Of a DNA stretch of 64,000 bases, positions 1 through 9,800 are shown in pieces. The translations under genes were made by a program, and so were the position numbers. The stretch covers positions 32,805,501 to 32,869,500 of the forward strand of contig NC_091971.1 of the NCBI RefSeq assembly GCF_036711975.1, read 5' to 3'. The stretch comes from Onthophagus taurus. Taxonomy: Eukaryota; Arthropoda; Insecta; Coleoptera; Scarabaeidae. The first letter of the stretch is position 1. The number at the start of each line of letters is the position of its first letter. A model generated the notes under the pieces. It had not been told where the DNA came from. It saw only the letters and a program-made list of their open reading frames with translations, and ran no database searches.

Positions 1-208
1 ACCAAATTCGAGAAATCAGAAGCTTCGAAGAATTTTGAACTCCGGATGTGGAAATGCTTGCGTCGGCGTTAATGTAAATACGGTTTTATATTCGTCCTTT
101 CTATTACGCTGTGCATTCCTACACCTTGTTTTGCGAACTTTTAATAATAAAAGTTAATAAAAGTTTTCTCTTTCCCGTTAAAACTTATTCAAAATTAAGA
201 TTCTAAAA

Positions 209-880
209 ATGGCAACCTCGGGCGATGAGACGCCACGTAATGCTAATAACTATATACCCTATGACAAAGCCTTAAGACTTATACAATCGTTTGATGGCAC
301 AACCTCGATGCTCCATAATTTCGTTGATTCTGTTGATTTTGTTTTTAACCGTTTTGATCCGGACGACAGAGATATTTTCCAATTCATTGTAAAATCAAAA
401 CTAGACGGTATTGCGTTAAATCATATCAGCACATTAGAAATCACAACGTGGCCGGACATAAAAAAGGAATTACTTAAGAAATTTGGCGAAATATTAGATA
501 TACACATCTTAGCATTCGAAATGACGAAATTCCGACAACTTACAAACGAAAAACCTTTAGATTTTGTTAATCGGGTCGAAACTCATTTACTTCGCGTACA
601 AAAATTAATTAAGTATAATGACGATTATCCTCGATGTTGCAAAGATGTCGTAAACGAATATCAGGCTAAATCCGCGCTTATTACCATTTTAAGTGGGGTT
701 AAACGGAGTTCGGCGAAGGCTCATGTTATCGCTGAAACATTAGATGACGAACACGATGATACAGACGAATGCGTGTTAACAGACATAGAATATGTCACGG
801 AAGATTTTTTAGAAATAACTCGCGCGCAATCGACACCGCCGGACAAAGTTGCGGACGAGGTGCAAAAATTATCAATGTAA
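209..880 (+). CDS. Gag-like protein of errantivirus-like element
   Basis: Codes for 223 residues starting at an ATG that follows an AT-rich leader. Gag would form the capsid and package element RNA. No CCHC zinc knuckle is visible, which is usual for errantiviral Gag. The call rests on position, size and the 112-nt overlap with the pol frame, not on a recognised motif. The C-terminal tail (from about residue 180) is acidic and includes the frameshift heptamer. Pol lies in the -1 frame, so a Gag-Pol fusion is expected. Confidence 0.75.
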   Translation: MATSGDETPRNANNYIPYDKALRLIQSFDGTTSMLHNFVDSVDFVFNRFDPDDRDIFQFIVKSKLDGIALNHISTLEITTWPDIKKELLKKFGEILDIHILAFEMTKFRQLTNEKPLDFVNRVETHLLRVQKLIKYNDDYPRCCKDVVNEYQAKSALITILSGVKRSSAKAHVIAETLDDEHDDTDECVLTDIEYVTEDFLEITRAQSTPPDKVADEVQKLSM

Positions 881-3261
881 ATTTGTCTGAAGATAAATTA
901 TTTTATGTTCAGATTAAAAACATAAATTTAAGATTCTTAATAGACACGGGAGCCAGTTTATCTTTAATAAAACCTAATAAAATATTGCATTGTACTAACA
1001 CGATTGAAAATTTTACTGTGTCGGGAGTAGACGGCACTCCGCTAAAAATTCGAGAAAGTATCATTACCGAAATTTTGGAAAAGCCGCAAAAATTATTTGT
1101 TTTAAATTTTGATTCAATATACGATGGCATTTTGGGTCTCGATTTCCTTGTAGCCCATAACTGTTCTATTGATTTTGAACGGAAGGTCTTAAAGATCGCT
1201 GACCGCGAGATTCCCTTGCGTGCCATTAATGATAACCGTGAAGAAACTCAATCATTAACTAAAGCTTCCGATTCTTGCCGTACGATAAACGATAGAAATA
1301 CTTTAGGTCTCGAAATATCACCCCGTTGTCAACAAGTCATTCAGATTCGGTGTGAAAACTTCAAAAATAAAGAAAACTTAATATGTCCCAAAATTGAGAT
1401 TAATGAACATTTAAGAATACCAAGCGCTATCGTCAACGTACGTGACAACTTGTTTTATACCACGATATTAAATTCTTCTAGTAAAACATTTAAAATAAAA
1501 AATTTGTCAATCAATTTGGAATCGTTTCCAGAGTCTAGCGATGTAGAGGCTAAGGTTAATAAATTCGCGTCAAGTGAATTAAATCGTACTAAAACAATTA
1601 TGGAAAGCTTAAACTTAAACCACATAAATTCTGAAGAAAGAAAACAAATAAAAAACTTATGTTGCGAATTTAGTGACGTATTTCTGTTGAAAGGAGAATC
1701 CTTGAGTTTTACTAACGTGGTTAAGCATAAAATCTTAACCGGAGATGCGGGCCCTATTTATACCAAAAATTACAGACATCCTCACGTTCTGAAAGATGAG
1801 GTAAATCGTCAAATAGATAGCCTCCTAAATCAAAACATAATTAGACCCTCAAGCTCGCCTTGGTCTAGCCCACTCTGGGTGGTACCTAAAAAATCGGGAC
1901 CCAACGGTGAAAAACAATGGCGGATAGTAATCGACTATCGTCAGCTAAACGAAGTAACTAAGGCAGATAGGTACCCTATACCCAACATTGAGGAAATATT
2001 TGATACTGTCGGTAGAAGTAAATATTTCACGACTATAGACTTAGCATCCGGATTTTTGCAAATTGAAATGTCACCTGAAGACGTGGAAAAAACTGCGTTT
2101 AGTACGACCAAAGGTCATTTCGAGTATGTTAGAATGCCGTTTGGCCTTAGAAACGCGCTTTCCACTTTCCAACGTGTGATGAACAACGTTTTTCGGGGTC
2201 TGATTGACGAATCATGTCTCATTTACATGGACGACATTTTGGTGTTCAGTGAATCCCTTCAAGATCATTATACAAAACTACGTCGAATTTTAAAGCGTTT
2301 AAAGGAGTCTAATCTAAAAATAGAACCATCTAAATGCCACTTCTTGCGGAAGGAAGTTTCCTTCTTAGGACACGTCTTAACAGAAGATGGCGTAAAACCT
2401 GATCCAAAGAAAATAGATTGCGTAACAAAATACCCTGAGCCAAAGAATGCGAAGGACATACAGTCATTCCTTGGATTTTTTGGTTACTACAGGAAGTTTG
2501 TCCCGGGATTTGCAGAGATAACAAAGCCCTTAACGCGTTTATTGAAGAAAAACGTTCCGTTTGAGTTCGACGATAACTGTAGAGCGTCATTTCAAAGATG
2601 TAAAGCTGTCTTAACGAACCCGCCTATTCTAAGTTATCCTGATTTTGACAAGCCATTTATACTTACGACGGACGCGTCTAATGTTGCTCTAGGTGCGATA
2701 CTTTCACAAGGCGAAGTAGGATCGGATAGACCGATAGCTTACGCGTCGCGCACCTTGAACGAAACCGAAACAAGATATTCGACAACTCAAAAAGAATTAC
2801 TCGGCATCCTCTGGGCTGTAAAACAGTTCAGACCGTATTTATATGGCAAACGGTTTACGCTGGTTACAGATCACGCGCCTTTGACATACCTGTTTTCATT
2901 AAAGGAGCCCGGAAGTACATTAACTCGTTGGCGACTACAACTGGCCGAATTTGATTTCGAAATTATACATAAACCTGGAAGACTAAATACGAACGCTGAT
3001 GCCCTATCGCGGGTGAGAATAAATAAGGTGTCATCTTCGCGACCCGATAACTATGGAGAAATCGTTAAGAAATTTCACACTTCCGTTGATAACTACCACA
3101 AGGGAATAAATGAAACTTACAATAAAATTAAAAAATTTCATTCCTGGTCCAACATGCATAAGGATATTACCAATTTTATAAATAAATGTGAAACTTGTCA
3201 ATTGAATAAAATTGACAGACAGAGTAGGAAGCAACCGCTAAAATTAGTAAAGCCACCCTAA
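769..3261 (+). CDS. Pol (protease, RT, RNase H, start of integrase)
   Basis: Open for 830 codons; real pol probably begins at the -1 frameshift near 811, since the first residues are gag overlap read in another frame. Protease: FLIDTGASLSLI at about residues 56-67. RT: VIDYRQLN, the LASGFLQIEM block, MPFGLRNA, then the catalytic YMDDILVF near residue 489. RNase H: TTDASNVALGAIL and VTDHAPL. The integrase N-terminal zinc finger begins near 3100 (H...H then CETCQ). The frame stops at 3261 before the integrase core, so Pol is truncated. It would act as protease, reverse transcriptase and RNase H in the particle. The next segment is decayed. Confidence 0.93.
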   Translation: MRVNRHRICHGRFFRNNSRAIDTAGQSCGRGAKIINVNLSEDKLFYVQIKNINLRFLIDTGASLSLIKPNKILHCTNTIENFTVSGVDGTPLKIRESIITEILEKPQKLFVLNFDSIYDGILGLDFLVAHNCSIDFERKVLKIADREIPLRAINDNREETQSLTKASDSCRTINDRNTLGLEISPRCQQVIQIRCENFKNKENLICPKIEINEHLRIPSAIVNVRDNLFYTTILNSSSKTFKIKNLSINLESFPESSDVEAKVNKFASSELNRTKTIMESLNLNHINSEERKQIKNLCCEFSDVFLLKGESLSFTNVVKHKILTGDAGPIYTKNYRHPHVLKDEVNRQIDSLLNQNIIRPSSSPWSSPLWVVPKKSGPNGEKQWRIVIDYRQLNEVTKADRYPIPNIEEIFDTVGRSKYFTTIDLASGFLQIEMSPEDVEKTAFSTTKGHFEYVRMPFGLRNALSTFQRVMNNVFRGLIDESCLIYMDDILVFSESLQDHYTKLRRILKRLKESNLKIEPSKCHFLRKEVSFLGHVLTEDGVKPDPKKIDCVTKYPEPKNAKDIQSFLGFFGYYRKFVPGFAEITKPLTRLLKKNVPFEFDDNCRASFQRCKAVLTNPPILSYPDFDKPFILTTDASNVALGAILSQGEVGSDRPIAYASRTLNETETRYSTTQKELLGILWAVKQFRPYLYGKRFTLVTDHAPLTYLFSLKEPGSTLTRWRLQLAEFDFEIIHKPGRLNTNADALSRVRINKVSSSRPDNYGEIVKKFHTSVDNYHKGINETYNKIKKFHSWSNMHKDITNFINKCETCQLNKIDRQSRKQPLKLVKPP
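805..811 (+). promoter_or_regulatory. -1 ribosomal frameshift heptamer (T TTT TTA)
   Basis: In the gag frame the codons read GAT TTT TTA, giving T_TTT_TTA, a canonical X_XXY_YYZ slippery heptamer inside the gag-pol overlap. The downstream pol frame is exactly -1 relative to gag. I did not fold the RNA for a stimulatory structure. Confidence 0.7.
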
Positions 3262-4031
3262 AGCCATTCGACAAAATTTCTTTAGACATCCTGTTCATTA
3301 AGCGGAATTATATTCTAACCATTATAGACAACCTCACAAAGTACGCTCAAGCTTACATTCTGAGTTAAAAGACGCCTACTTGCGTAATTAATAAATTAAA
3401 ACTCTTTATGCAACACTACACGATACCCAAATGTATTTATTCCGATAACGGAACGGAGTTTATTAATAAAAAATTTTATGAATTCTGTACATTTTTCCAA
3501 ATTACCCATGATGTTTCTGAACACTCCCAATCAGGGTATAATTGAGCGGTTGCATGCTACTATTTCAGATACTGTACGATGTTGTTTAAATGACGAAGAA
3601 TCAAATTACAACACTCTTGCTGATGCTTTGCTAATAGCGCTGAATTCGTATAACAAATGCAAACACCCGTCTTTAGGGAAAACTCCCTTCCAGGTTACTT
3701 TTCCATATTTGGAAGGTATGGAGTAGATAAATCGAACATTGACGACGAGATTGAGTCTATTCGACGGAAACAGATAGGCTCTAAAGCTAAAACGAAAGAC
3801 AGATTCGATTCAAAAATAATCGCTAAACCGGTAGAATATCGCGTAGGTCAACTGGTCCTCTTAAAGAGAAAGAACAATACCGAAAAACTTACCGAATATC
3901 AAGGTCCCTACGAAGTTGTAGAAACTAATGTAGAAAATAACACTGCCACTATTCGTTTAGATAGGAAGTTATCTAAGTTTCATGTCGAACAATTAAAACC
4001 GTTTGTTGCAGATTCTCCCTCACCTTCCTAA
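3262..4031 (+). pseudogene. Broken integrase of the errantivirus-like element
   Basis: The integrase core continues past the stop at 3259-3261 in shifting frames. LDIL (first catalytic Asp) lies near 3285-3300, a SDNGTEF block (second Asp) near 3440-3465, and IIERLH (catalytic Glu) near 3540 in the piece 3478-3726. The C-terminal part is in another frame (3657-4031), with the chromodomain-free gypsy-type tail (GQLVLLKRK, LSKFHVEQLKPF). At least two frame breaks and a stop separate the pieces, so no functional integrase is made. Confidence 0.85.
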
Positions 4032-4944
4032 TGATCACTGGGACCGGTAATTATTCCATTACGGACGTAAAAAACGAGGTAGGACTGTACATAGAACAAC
4101 TAGGACCTTTAAAAATAACAGATTCGTTTTGGAACTTGCTTATTGTCAAAAATATTACTCTCGTACGATATGCATTGCAATGCAACGATAATTTGCTAAC
4201 GAATCTGACTAAACTAGTCTATGCAAATGAAAAAAATTTCATGAATAAATTAAATTTAGTAAACGAAATTACAGCTCATTTATTTAATTTACGGTTAATC
4301 TCGGGTAAAACTAACAGGTTATTAGATAACTTAATGTACGAAACTCCGCGAACCGAAAGACGTAAACGCGGATTGATTGATGGGTTGGGAACAATTACTA
4401 AAAATATTACGGGTAACTTAGATGAGGGCGATGCAAAGAAATACGATGGTTTATTGACGGTTTAAAACAAAATCAAAAGTCTTTAAGAGAAATTCTAAAG
4501 TCGCAAGTTCAAATAGTCGATGAAATGAATTCAAAATTTAATAAAACCGTTTATCAATTGAGGGCAAACGAGGAAAGACTTTTACAAAGATTAAACGAAT
4601 ACATGGAGCACAATATCGACCTGCAAAGGCAACAATTTTATTTTGAAGTCCAAATTTGCTTAGAACGATTATTCGAGTCGTACACAATTATAGAAAACGA
4701 GATCCAAACTCTAATTTTAGGGGTAACATTTGCTAGACTTGGAAACTTTTATGCTCCGCTGGTGGATACTGATGTCTTGGTTAATAAAATTCAAAAAATT
4801 CCTCGAAATTTAGTCAATAACAATTTACCGGTAGTCCCTGATATAAACAATTTAGAAGTCCGACACTGTCCGAAATCCGATAATCGTTGGTGTGTGTACA
4901 ATCCACCTCAAAGCAATATTTCAGTCAAATTAGTGGTGTATTAA
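4031..4944 (+). pseudogene. Env-like (F-type) gene remnant
   Basis: Two pieces, 4031-4465 and 4525-4944, lie in different frames with one frame break near 4450-4465. The first piece ends with a basic RRKR motif followed by a Gly-rich hydrophobic stretch (GLIDGLG), the layout of a furin-like cleavage site and fusion peptide in errantiviral Env and baculoviral F proteins. The second piece is helical and charged and ends with paired Cys. No transmembrane anchor follows, so the gene is frameshifted and 3'-truncated. Confidence 0.82.
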
Positions 4945-5637
4945 CGGAAAATAATTAAGTTTAAATTATTAATTTCAGTTTAAATATACCGTTTAAATAC
5001 AAGTATCTACGAACGAACTGTACAACGTCCTATCAGAGATTTAATGATGTTAAAATAGATCGATTTAGTTTAATTTCAGTAACTATTTTCAAAGTCTACT
5101 TTTCTAAGATTCTGTGTTCTTGTATTATGGGATTTATGTAGCAGGTATATTTTCTAAATTTATGGCAAAATGGAACTACATACGACATTTTAGCAAAAGT
5201 AGGTCAAGAAGAAAATTTTTAGATGGATCAATCTTTTTAAGAATGCGATAAAAAAAAACAATTAATATCCATATTAAATAATTGTAAGAGAAGAAAGCCT
5301 AGTTATATAAAAAACACCGGTATAAGAGTTAAAAAAAAGGTTAGATTTATTTGGAATAAACATATTCGCAAATTTTGTAATTCATTTTGTAATTCAACAT
5401 CGTAATTCAAGCCGTTTCTCTTACAAGTCTCTCTTTGAAAATAGTTACATTCAAAGAGTTGTAACTAGCAATGGATTTCGGATTACTGGGATATGTTTTG
5501 TTAAATCGACCTATTTTAACCTCAAGAATTTGTAATAGGACATTGTATGGGTTGTTGACAGACACTCTATAAAAGTAACTAAAAAAAATCCAGGAAAAAT
5601 TTTTTTTCCTAGAAATAGGATTGCCTGCCCCATAGTG
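4945..5637. other. Unassigned AT-rich spacer
   Basis: No open frame, tRNA or clear terminal repeat seen. It does not match bases 1-208, so it is not the missing 3' LTR. Upstream exons of the gene at 6372 could lie here or left of the window; no convincing signal-peptide exon was found. Confidence 0.4.
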
Positions 5638-5781
5638 CGGCGGGGGATTGAAGTGAGTGAGTCAATTTGTGCATAAAAAGTTGTCCCCCTTGGTTTTATT
5701 CTTTACCTATTTCAGCGATTTTCTTTTTAAACTTCCGGATTTACAGAAATTGAGGTGGAAAATTTTGAAATGAACACCCTG
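5638..5781 (+). repeat. Dispersed repeat B, copy 1 (mariner-like end)
   Basis: About 145 bp, nearly identical to 22600-22742 (differences include aattttgaa/agttttgaa and one indel near the left side). It ends AACACCCTG followed by TATA, the tip typical of the TA-inserting mariner-like MITEs seen throughout this window. The left tip was not identified. Confidence 0.75.
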
Positions 5782-5897
5782 TATACATTGACTGGCTAAT
5801 GTTTACATTAATTGAAGTGCACGCTTTACTTGTAAGATATACATTCATCATCAATTACCGAAAATCGTCTAAAATCCTATCAATTGAGAGTGATCAA

Positions 5898-5971
5898 GGC
5901 CCATTAGCTCAGTTGGTTAGAGCGTCGTGCTAATAACGCGAAGGTCGCGGGTTCGATCCCCCCATGGGCCA
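5898..5971 (+). tRNA. tRNA-Ile (anticodon AAT)
   Basis: 74-nt cloverleaf: acceptor stem GGCCCAT pairs with ATGGGCC and is followed by discriminator A; D arm AGCTCAGTTGGTTAGAGC; anticodon stem TCGTG/CGCGA around loop CTAATAA (anticodon AAT); T arm GCGGGTTCGATCCCC. Box A and Box B are intact. CCA is not encoded, as expected for a eukaryote. The sequence is identical to the copy at 18307-18380. Confidence 0.97.
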
Positions 5972-6371
5972 CTACTATTTTTATTTAAAGTATAACAAAC
6001 CGTTTTTTCTACTATAATATATATATAATGACTTCATATGTTTTTGTGTATATTTTTGCATACATATAACTTTCAATTAGATATTATAGGAGTTATTACT
6101 TATTACTTATTAGATTTAGAAAGATCCCAAAAAATTGTCAAAGTCAGTAGACACGTTTTAACATGACAGTGAAAATGTCAAAAAGAAAGTATGATAATAT
6201 TTTTTCTGGTCGTTTTAATATCATTAAATTTCGGTAGCACTTTAATTTGGCCTGAAAATAATAAAAACAGCACAATATTCGGTAATATATCTCTTCATTT
6301 CCCACTATTATAATTTATCTTTTCTACAAATACATAATATTACATACTTATTTTTAATTATTCTGTTTCAG

Positions 6372-6819
6372 ATATGAGTTTATCCTGTTTAAACAAATCG
6401 CAAAAACACTTTTTCTTGCCGTACAATATGGGAATATCCGACTCGGTAACCGTTCTCGTCTCAAATAAGCATCGTTCGAGGAATTGTTCCTTTTTATTTC
6501 ACCACGATTCGCTGGAACTTGATATCACGAAGATTATTGTGTTTGAACATTTCGGAAAAAATAGATTTTGTAACGGAAGTAACATTTATTTAATAGTAAG
6601 TTTATGCTAGAAATAGAATTTAATGTTTAATTTTTAAAATTGATTTCTAGGAAAATGGGTTTATTAGTTTAAACTTTTGTTCATCAAACAAGTTAAAATC
6701 GCCAAATTTAAACGATTCCTTTGTATTTCTGAGTCAAAAATTGTTAAGGATAGATGTTTTGGATGAAAAACAGAAAGATTCAGTTGAAATTATGAAAATC
6801 ACAGGAACTGCAATACGAA
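6372..6819 (+). CDS. Exons with CUB-like region of the membrane-protein gene
   Basis: Exon 6372-6595 follows TTCTGTTTCAG and ends ATTTAATA|GTAAGT; exon 6651-6819 follows TTGATTTCTAG and ends ATACGAA|GTAAC. The phases agree (0, then 1 nt carried over). Residues include [21 protein letters not shown] and SLNFCSSNK, giving three Cys in alternating hydrophobic strands as in CUB-like folds. The ATG at 6374 need not be the start codon. Confidence 0.7.
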
Positions 6820-9800
6820 GTAACTTATTTTCCTAATTATATTTATACAGTGTGTCCCCGGATAGATGAAACGACTCTTATAAAAGGTAAAAATGTTTCG
6901 ATATTAATTGATAAATTGTTTGGTTAAAGACTAATTTTCAACATATTTTCAATTTTTCAAAAACAATTGAGCCTTGACAGTGAAAGAAAAACTCTTTTTG
7001 TGGAGTTTTGTTCGGAATGAAAAATCCATACCATCCAATTTTTTAACTAAATAATCAATTTGGCGAAAGATGGTTTGAGAGAATGAGCGTGATATCTTGG
7101 CCGGCCAGATCTCCAGAACTAACAATAATGGATTTTTTTTGTTTGGGGAAGAATAAAACAGATTTTCCCAAGAATACATTTCGATATGACACCGCAATAT
7201 AAAAAAAAATAGAATAACACATGCAGTTCGATCAATTCCTAGAGAGCATGTACAGGTGTCCAAATTTCGATGGGTTTGCAGGGTATCTCAGTTATTATGA
7301 AAAATAGAAAGTTGCGGCTTTCGCGAACCTGAGCTACTTTTTTGTGAAACTTACAATGCCGAAAACCAAATTTTTATAACGGTCTTCGTTTTTGATATAC
7401 CGGGAGTATACAGGGACCTCCTGTATCTCGGCTATCCGGAAACTTAGTAAAAAAGTAAAAACGGGTTCTAATAGATTTTTTCACGTGGAATCCAATGGTG
7501 CACGTAGAGCTTTTCTAGTCATCACGGTTTTTGAGTTATAAACACAACTCAAATACTGAATACTCAACTTCTAAAATAACTATTTATAACTCAAAAACCG
7601 TGATGACTAGAAAAATTCTACGTGCACCATTGGATTCTTCGTGAAAAAATCTAGTAGAACCTGTTTTTACGTTTCCGGATAGCCGAGATACAGGGTGTCT
7701 GAAAATAGTAAATTTTGAAACACTCTCTGTATATCAAAAACGAAGAAGGCTATGAAAATTTAGTTTGCGCCATTGTAAGTTTTACAAAAAAGTAGCTCAG
7801 GTTCGCGAAAGCCGCAATTTTCTATCTTTCATAATAACTGAGATACCCTGCAAACCCATCAAAATTTGGACACCCTGTACAGGCAGCTTTTGGAGCATTC
7901 CGAAAACTTATTGAAAAATGCGCAAATTTAGGAGGTGACTTGATAAAGACTTGATGAACACATGTAGTCTGAAGTTATAATTTATAAAAAGGTTTTTAAA
8001 AAAAGACCACTTTTCCTCCGTAATTGTTATAAATTAATCAATCTGAGACGTTTCGGGAACACCTCCCATCTTCAGTCTACAAATAGTCACTCGTAATACT
8101 ATCTACAAAAAAACCACAACAAAAGACCATAAAAATCTCAAACCACACAAAAAATTTAAAAATTAATCGGTGTCGAATGTTAAAAAAGTTTACCTCTAAT
8201 CTTGATATGATGATTTAAACAAAACCATATTTTAAAATTACTTTGCATACATGTATGCGCGTCACCTTGTACAACTGTTTTGAAATACCATTGTACGAAG
8301 TTTCAAGGTTAATTTTACTACCCAAAAACTGGAATTCGTTCTTTCTTTCTACCACTCCCAAACGTCTTCTATCTATCTCGCTTTATATATTTAATCTATC
8401 TAAGATATTCGCCTAATGCGCTCCAATTTTCCCCACATCAGTTTTGAAATTGACTGCGTGATTGATATTTTTTGTTATATAAAGTGATTCTAAATTTTTC
8501 CTTATTAAAGGTATTATTATTTGTATTGAGAATCCTGGGGTTTTCAAAGTCAAATTTGTGGTTTAATAGTACAGAATGTTGACACAATGCTGTTTTATTA
8601 TTTATTTTGATCTGTTTTGAGTCATATTGATGTTGCTGAATTCGTTTTATCAGGTGTTGTTTTGATTCTCCAATATAAACTTTATCACAATTCATACAAT
8701 TTAATTTGTAAACGGTATCGACTTTGTCTATCATCTTAATTTTATCCTTCACATTTGAAATCAATGTGTTTATTTTATTATCATTGTATTTTGCAAATTT
8801 AATTTCTTTAAAATCATGATCTCTGAATACTGAAGTTATTTTATTCGTTAATGACGGTATGTATTTAATCTTACAAAACTTATTCAAATTTGTTATTTTA
8901 TTAGTTTCGTCATTTATATTTCTATTATCTTGTTCACTATCATTCTTCTGATTATGTTTATCGAAATATTGTGTAATTAATGATTGGCCTTCTGTTTTAT
9001 CTTTTGTTTTACTTCTTAAAAAATATTCTTTTTTATATTGTTCTGTAGGTCTCGATATGTGAGAAGTTGTATTGTTATCTTGATTATCATTATCAATAGA
9101 ATTTTTAATTCTCTACCAAGCATCATTGACTAATCTTTTAGGGTAGAAATTTTCTAATAAAATGTTATATAGTTGTTTTCTTATTTCTTTTAAGAAGGCA
9201 TTGTCTGTAACTGAGATAGCTCTTTTTATGTAATTGTTCATGGTATTAATGATTTGGGACTTAGGGTGATTGCTATGAAAATTTAACAGTCTATTGCTAG
9301 CAATTTCTTTTTTATAGCATTTCGTTGCAATTGAGTTGTTGTTTCGATTCATAACCAGAACTATATCCAAAAAGGGTAATTTATCATTATCGGGCGTTTC
9401 TACTGTAAATTTCAAACGATCATTGTAACTGTTGATTGTGTCCAATAGTTTTGGATATTCATTCTTGGGTAAGATTAGTAACAGATCGTCTATGTATTTA
9501 GCAATTAGTATTGGTTTTATTTTGGTTATTTTTAATTGTGTTGTTATTAAATCGTTCAACACTATACCACTCAAATTCACGCTCAAACTGGACCCCATTG
9601 GAAGACCGTAAATTTGTCTGTAATAGTTATTATCCTGTTTGAAATAGCTACTAAACGTGCAAAGTTTAATTCCTTCAATAAACAATTTTTTATTTTTAAT
9701 TACAGTGTGATCCTCTATATGTTCCCAGTTTGTTTCTACTAATTCTATCATTTTTTGTAAAGGTATGTTTGTGAATAAGGACTGTACATCAAAGCTTACA

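Larger units (their letters stand above)
1..4944 (+). mobile_element. Errantivirus-like Ty3/gypsy element, 3'-truncated
   Basis: Retroelement in the order gag, protease-RT-RNase H-integrase, env-like. Bases 1-208 are 5' leader and possibly the end of the 5' LTR; the rest of that LTR lies outside the window. No matching 3' LTR occurs after 4944, so the 3' end is lost. gag, and pol as far as the integrase zinc finger, are open; the integrase core and env carry stops or frameshifts. An env-like gene with a basic cleavage site upstream of a hydrophobic stretch is known from errantiviruses (insect Metaviridae). This copy is a non-functional fossil. Confidence 0.88.

Noticed and set aside
2268-2590. 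Minus-strand open frames inside the gypsy RT
   Set aside because: Antisense to the well-supported RT frame.
4945-5637. 3' LTR of the first gypsy element
   Set aside because: No match to bases 1-208 and no TG...CA borders or target duplication.
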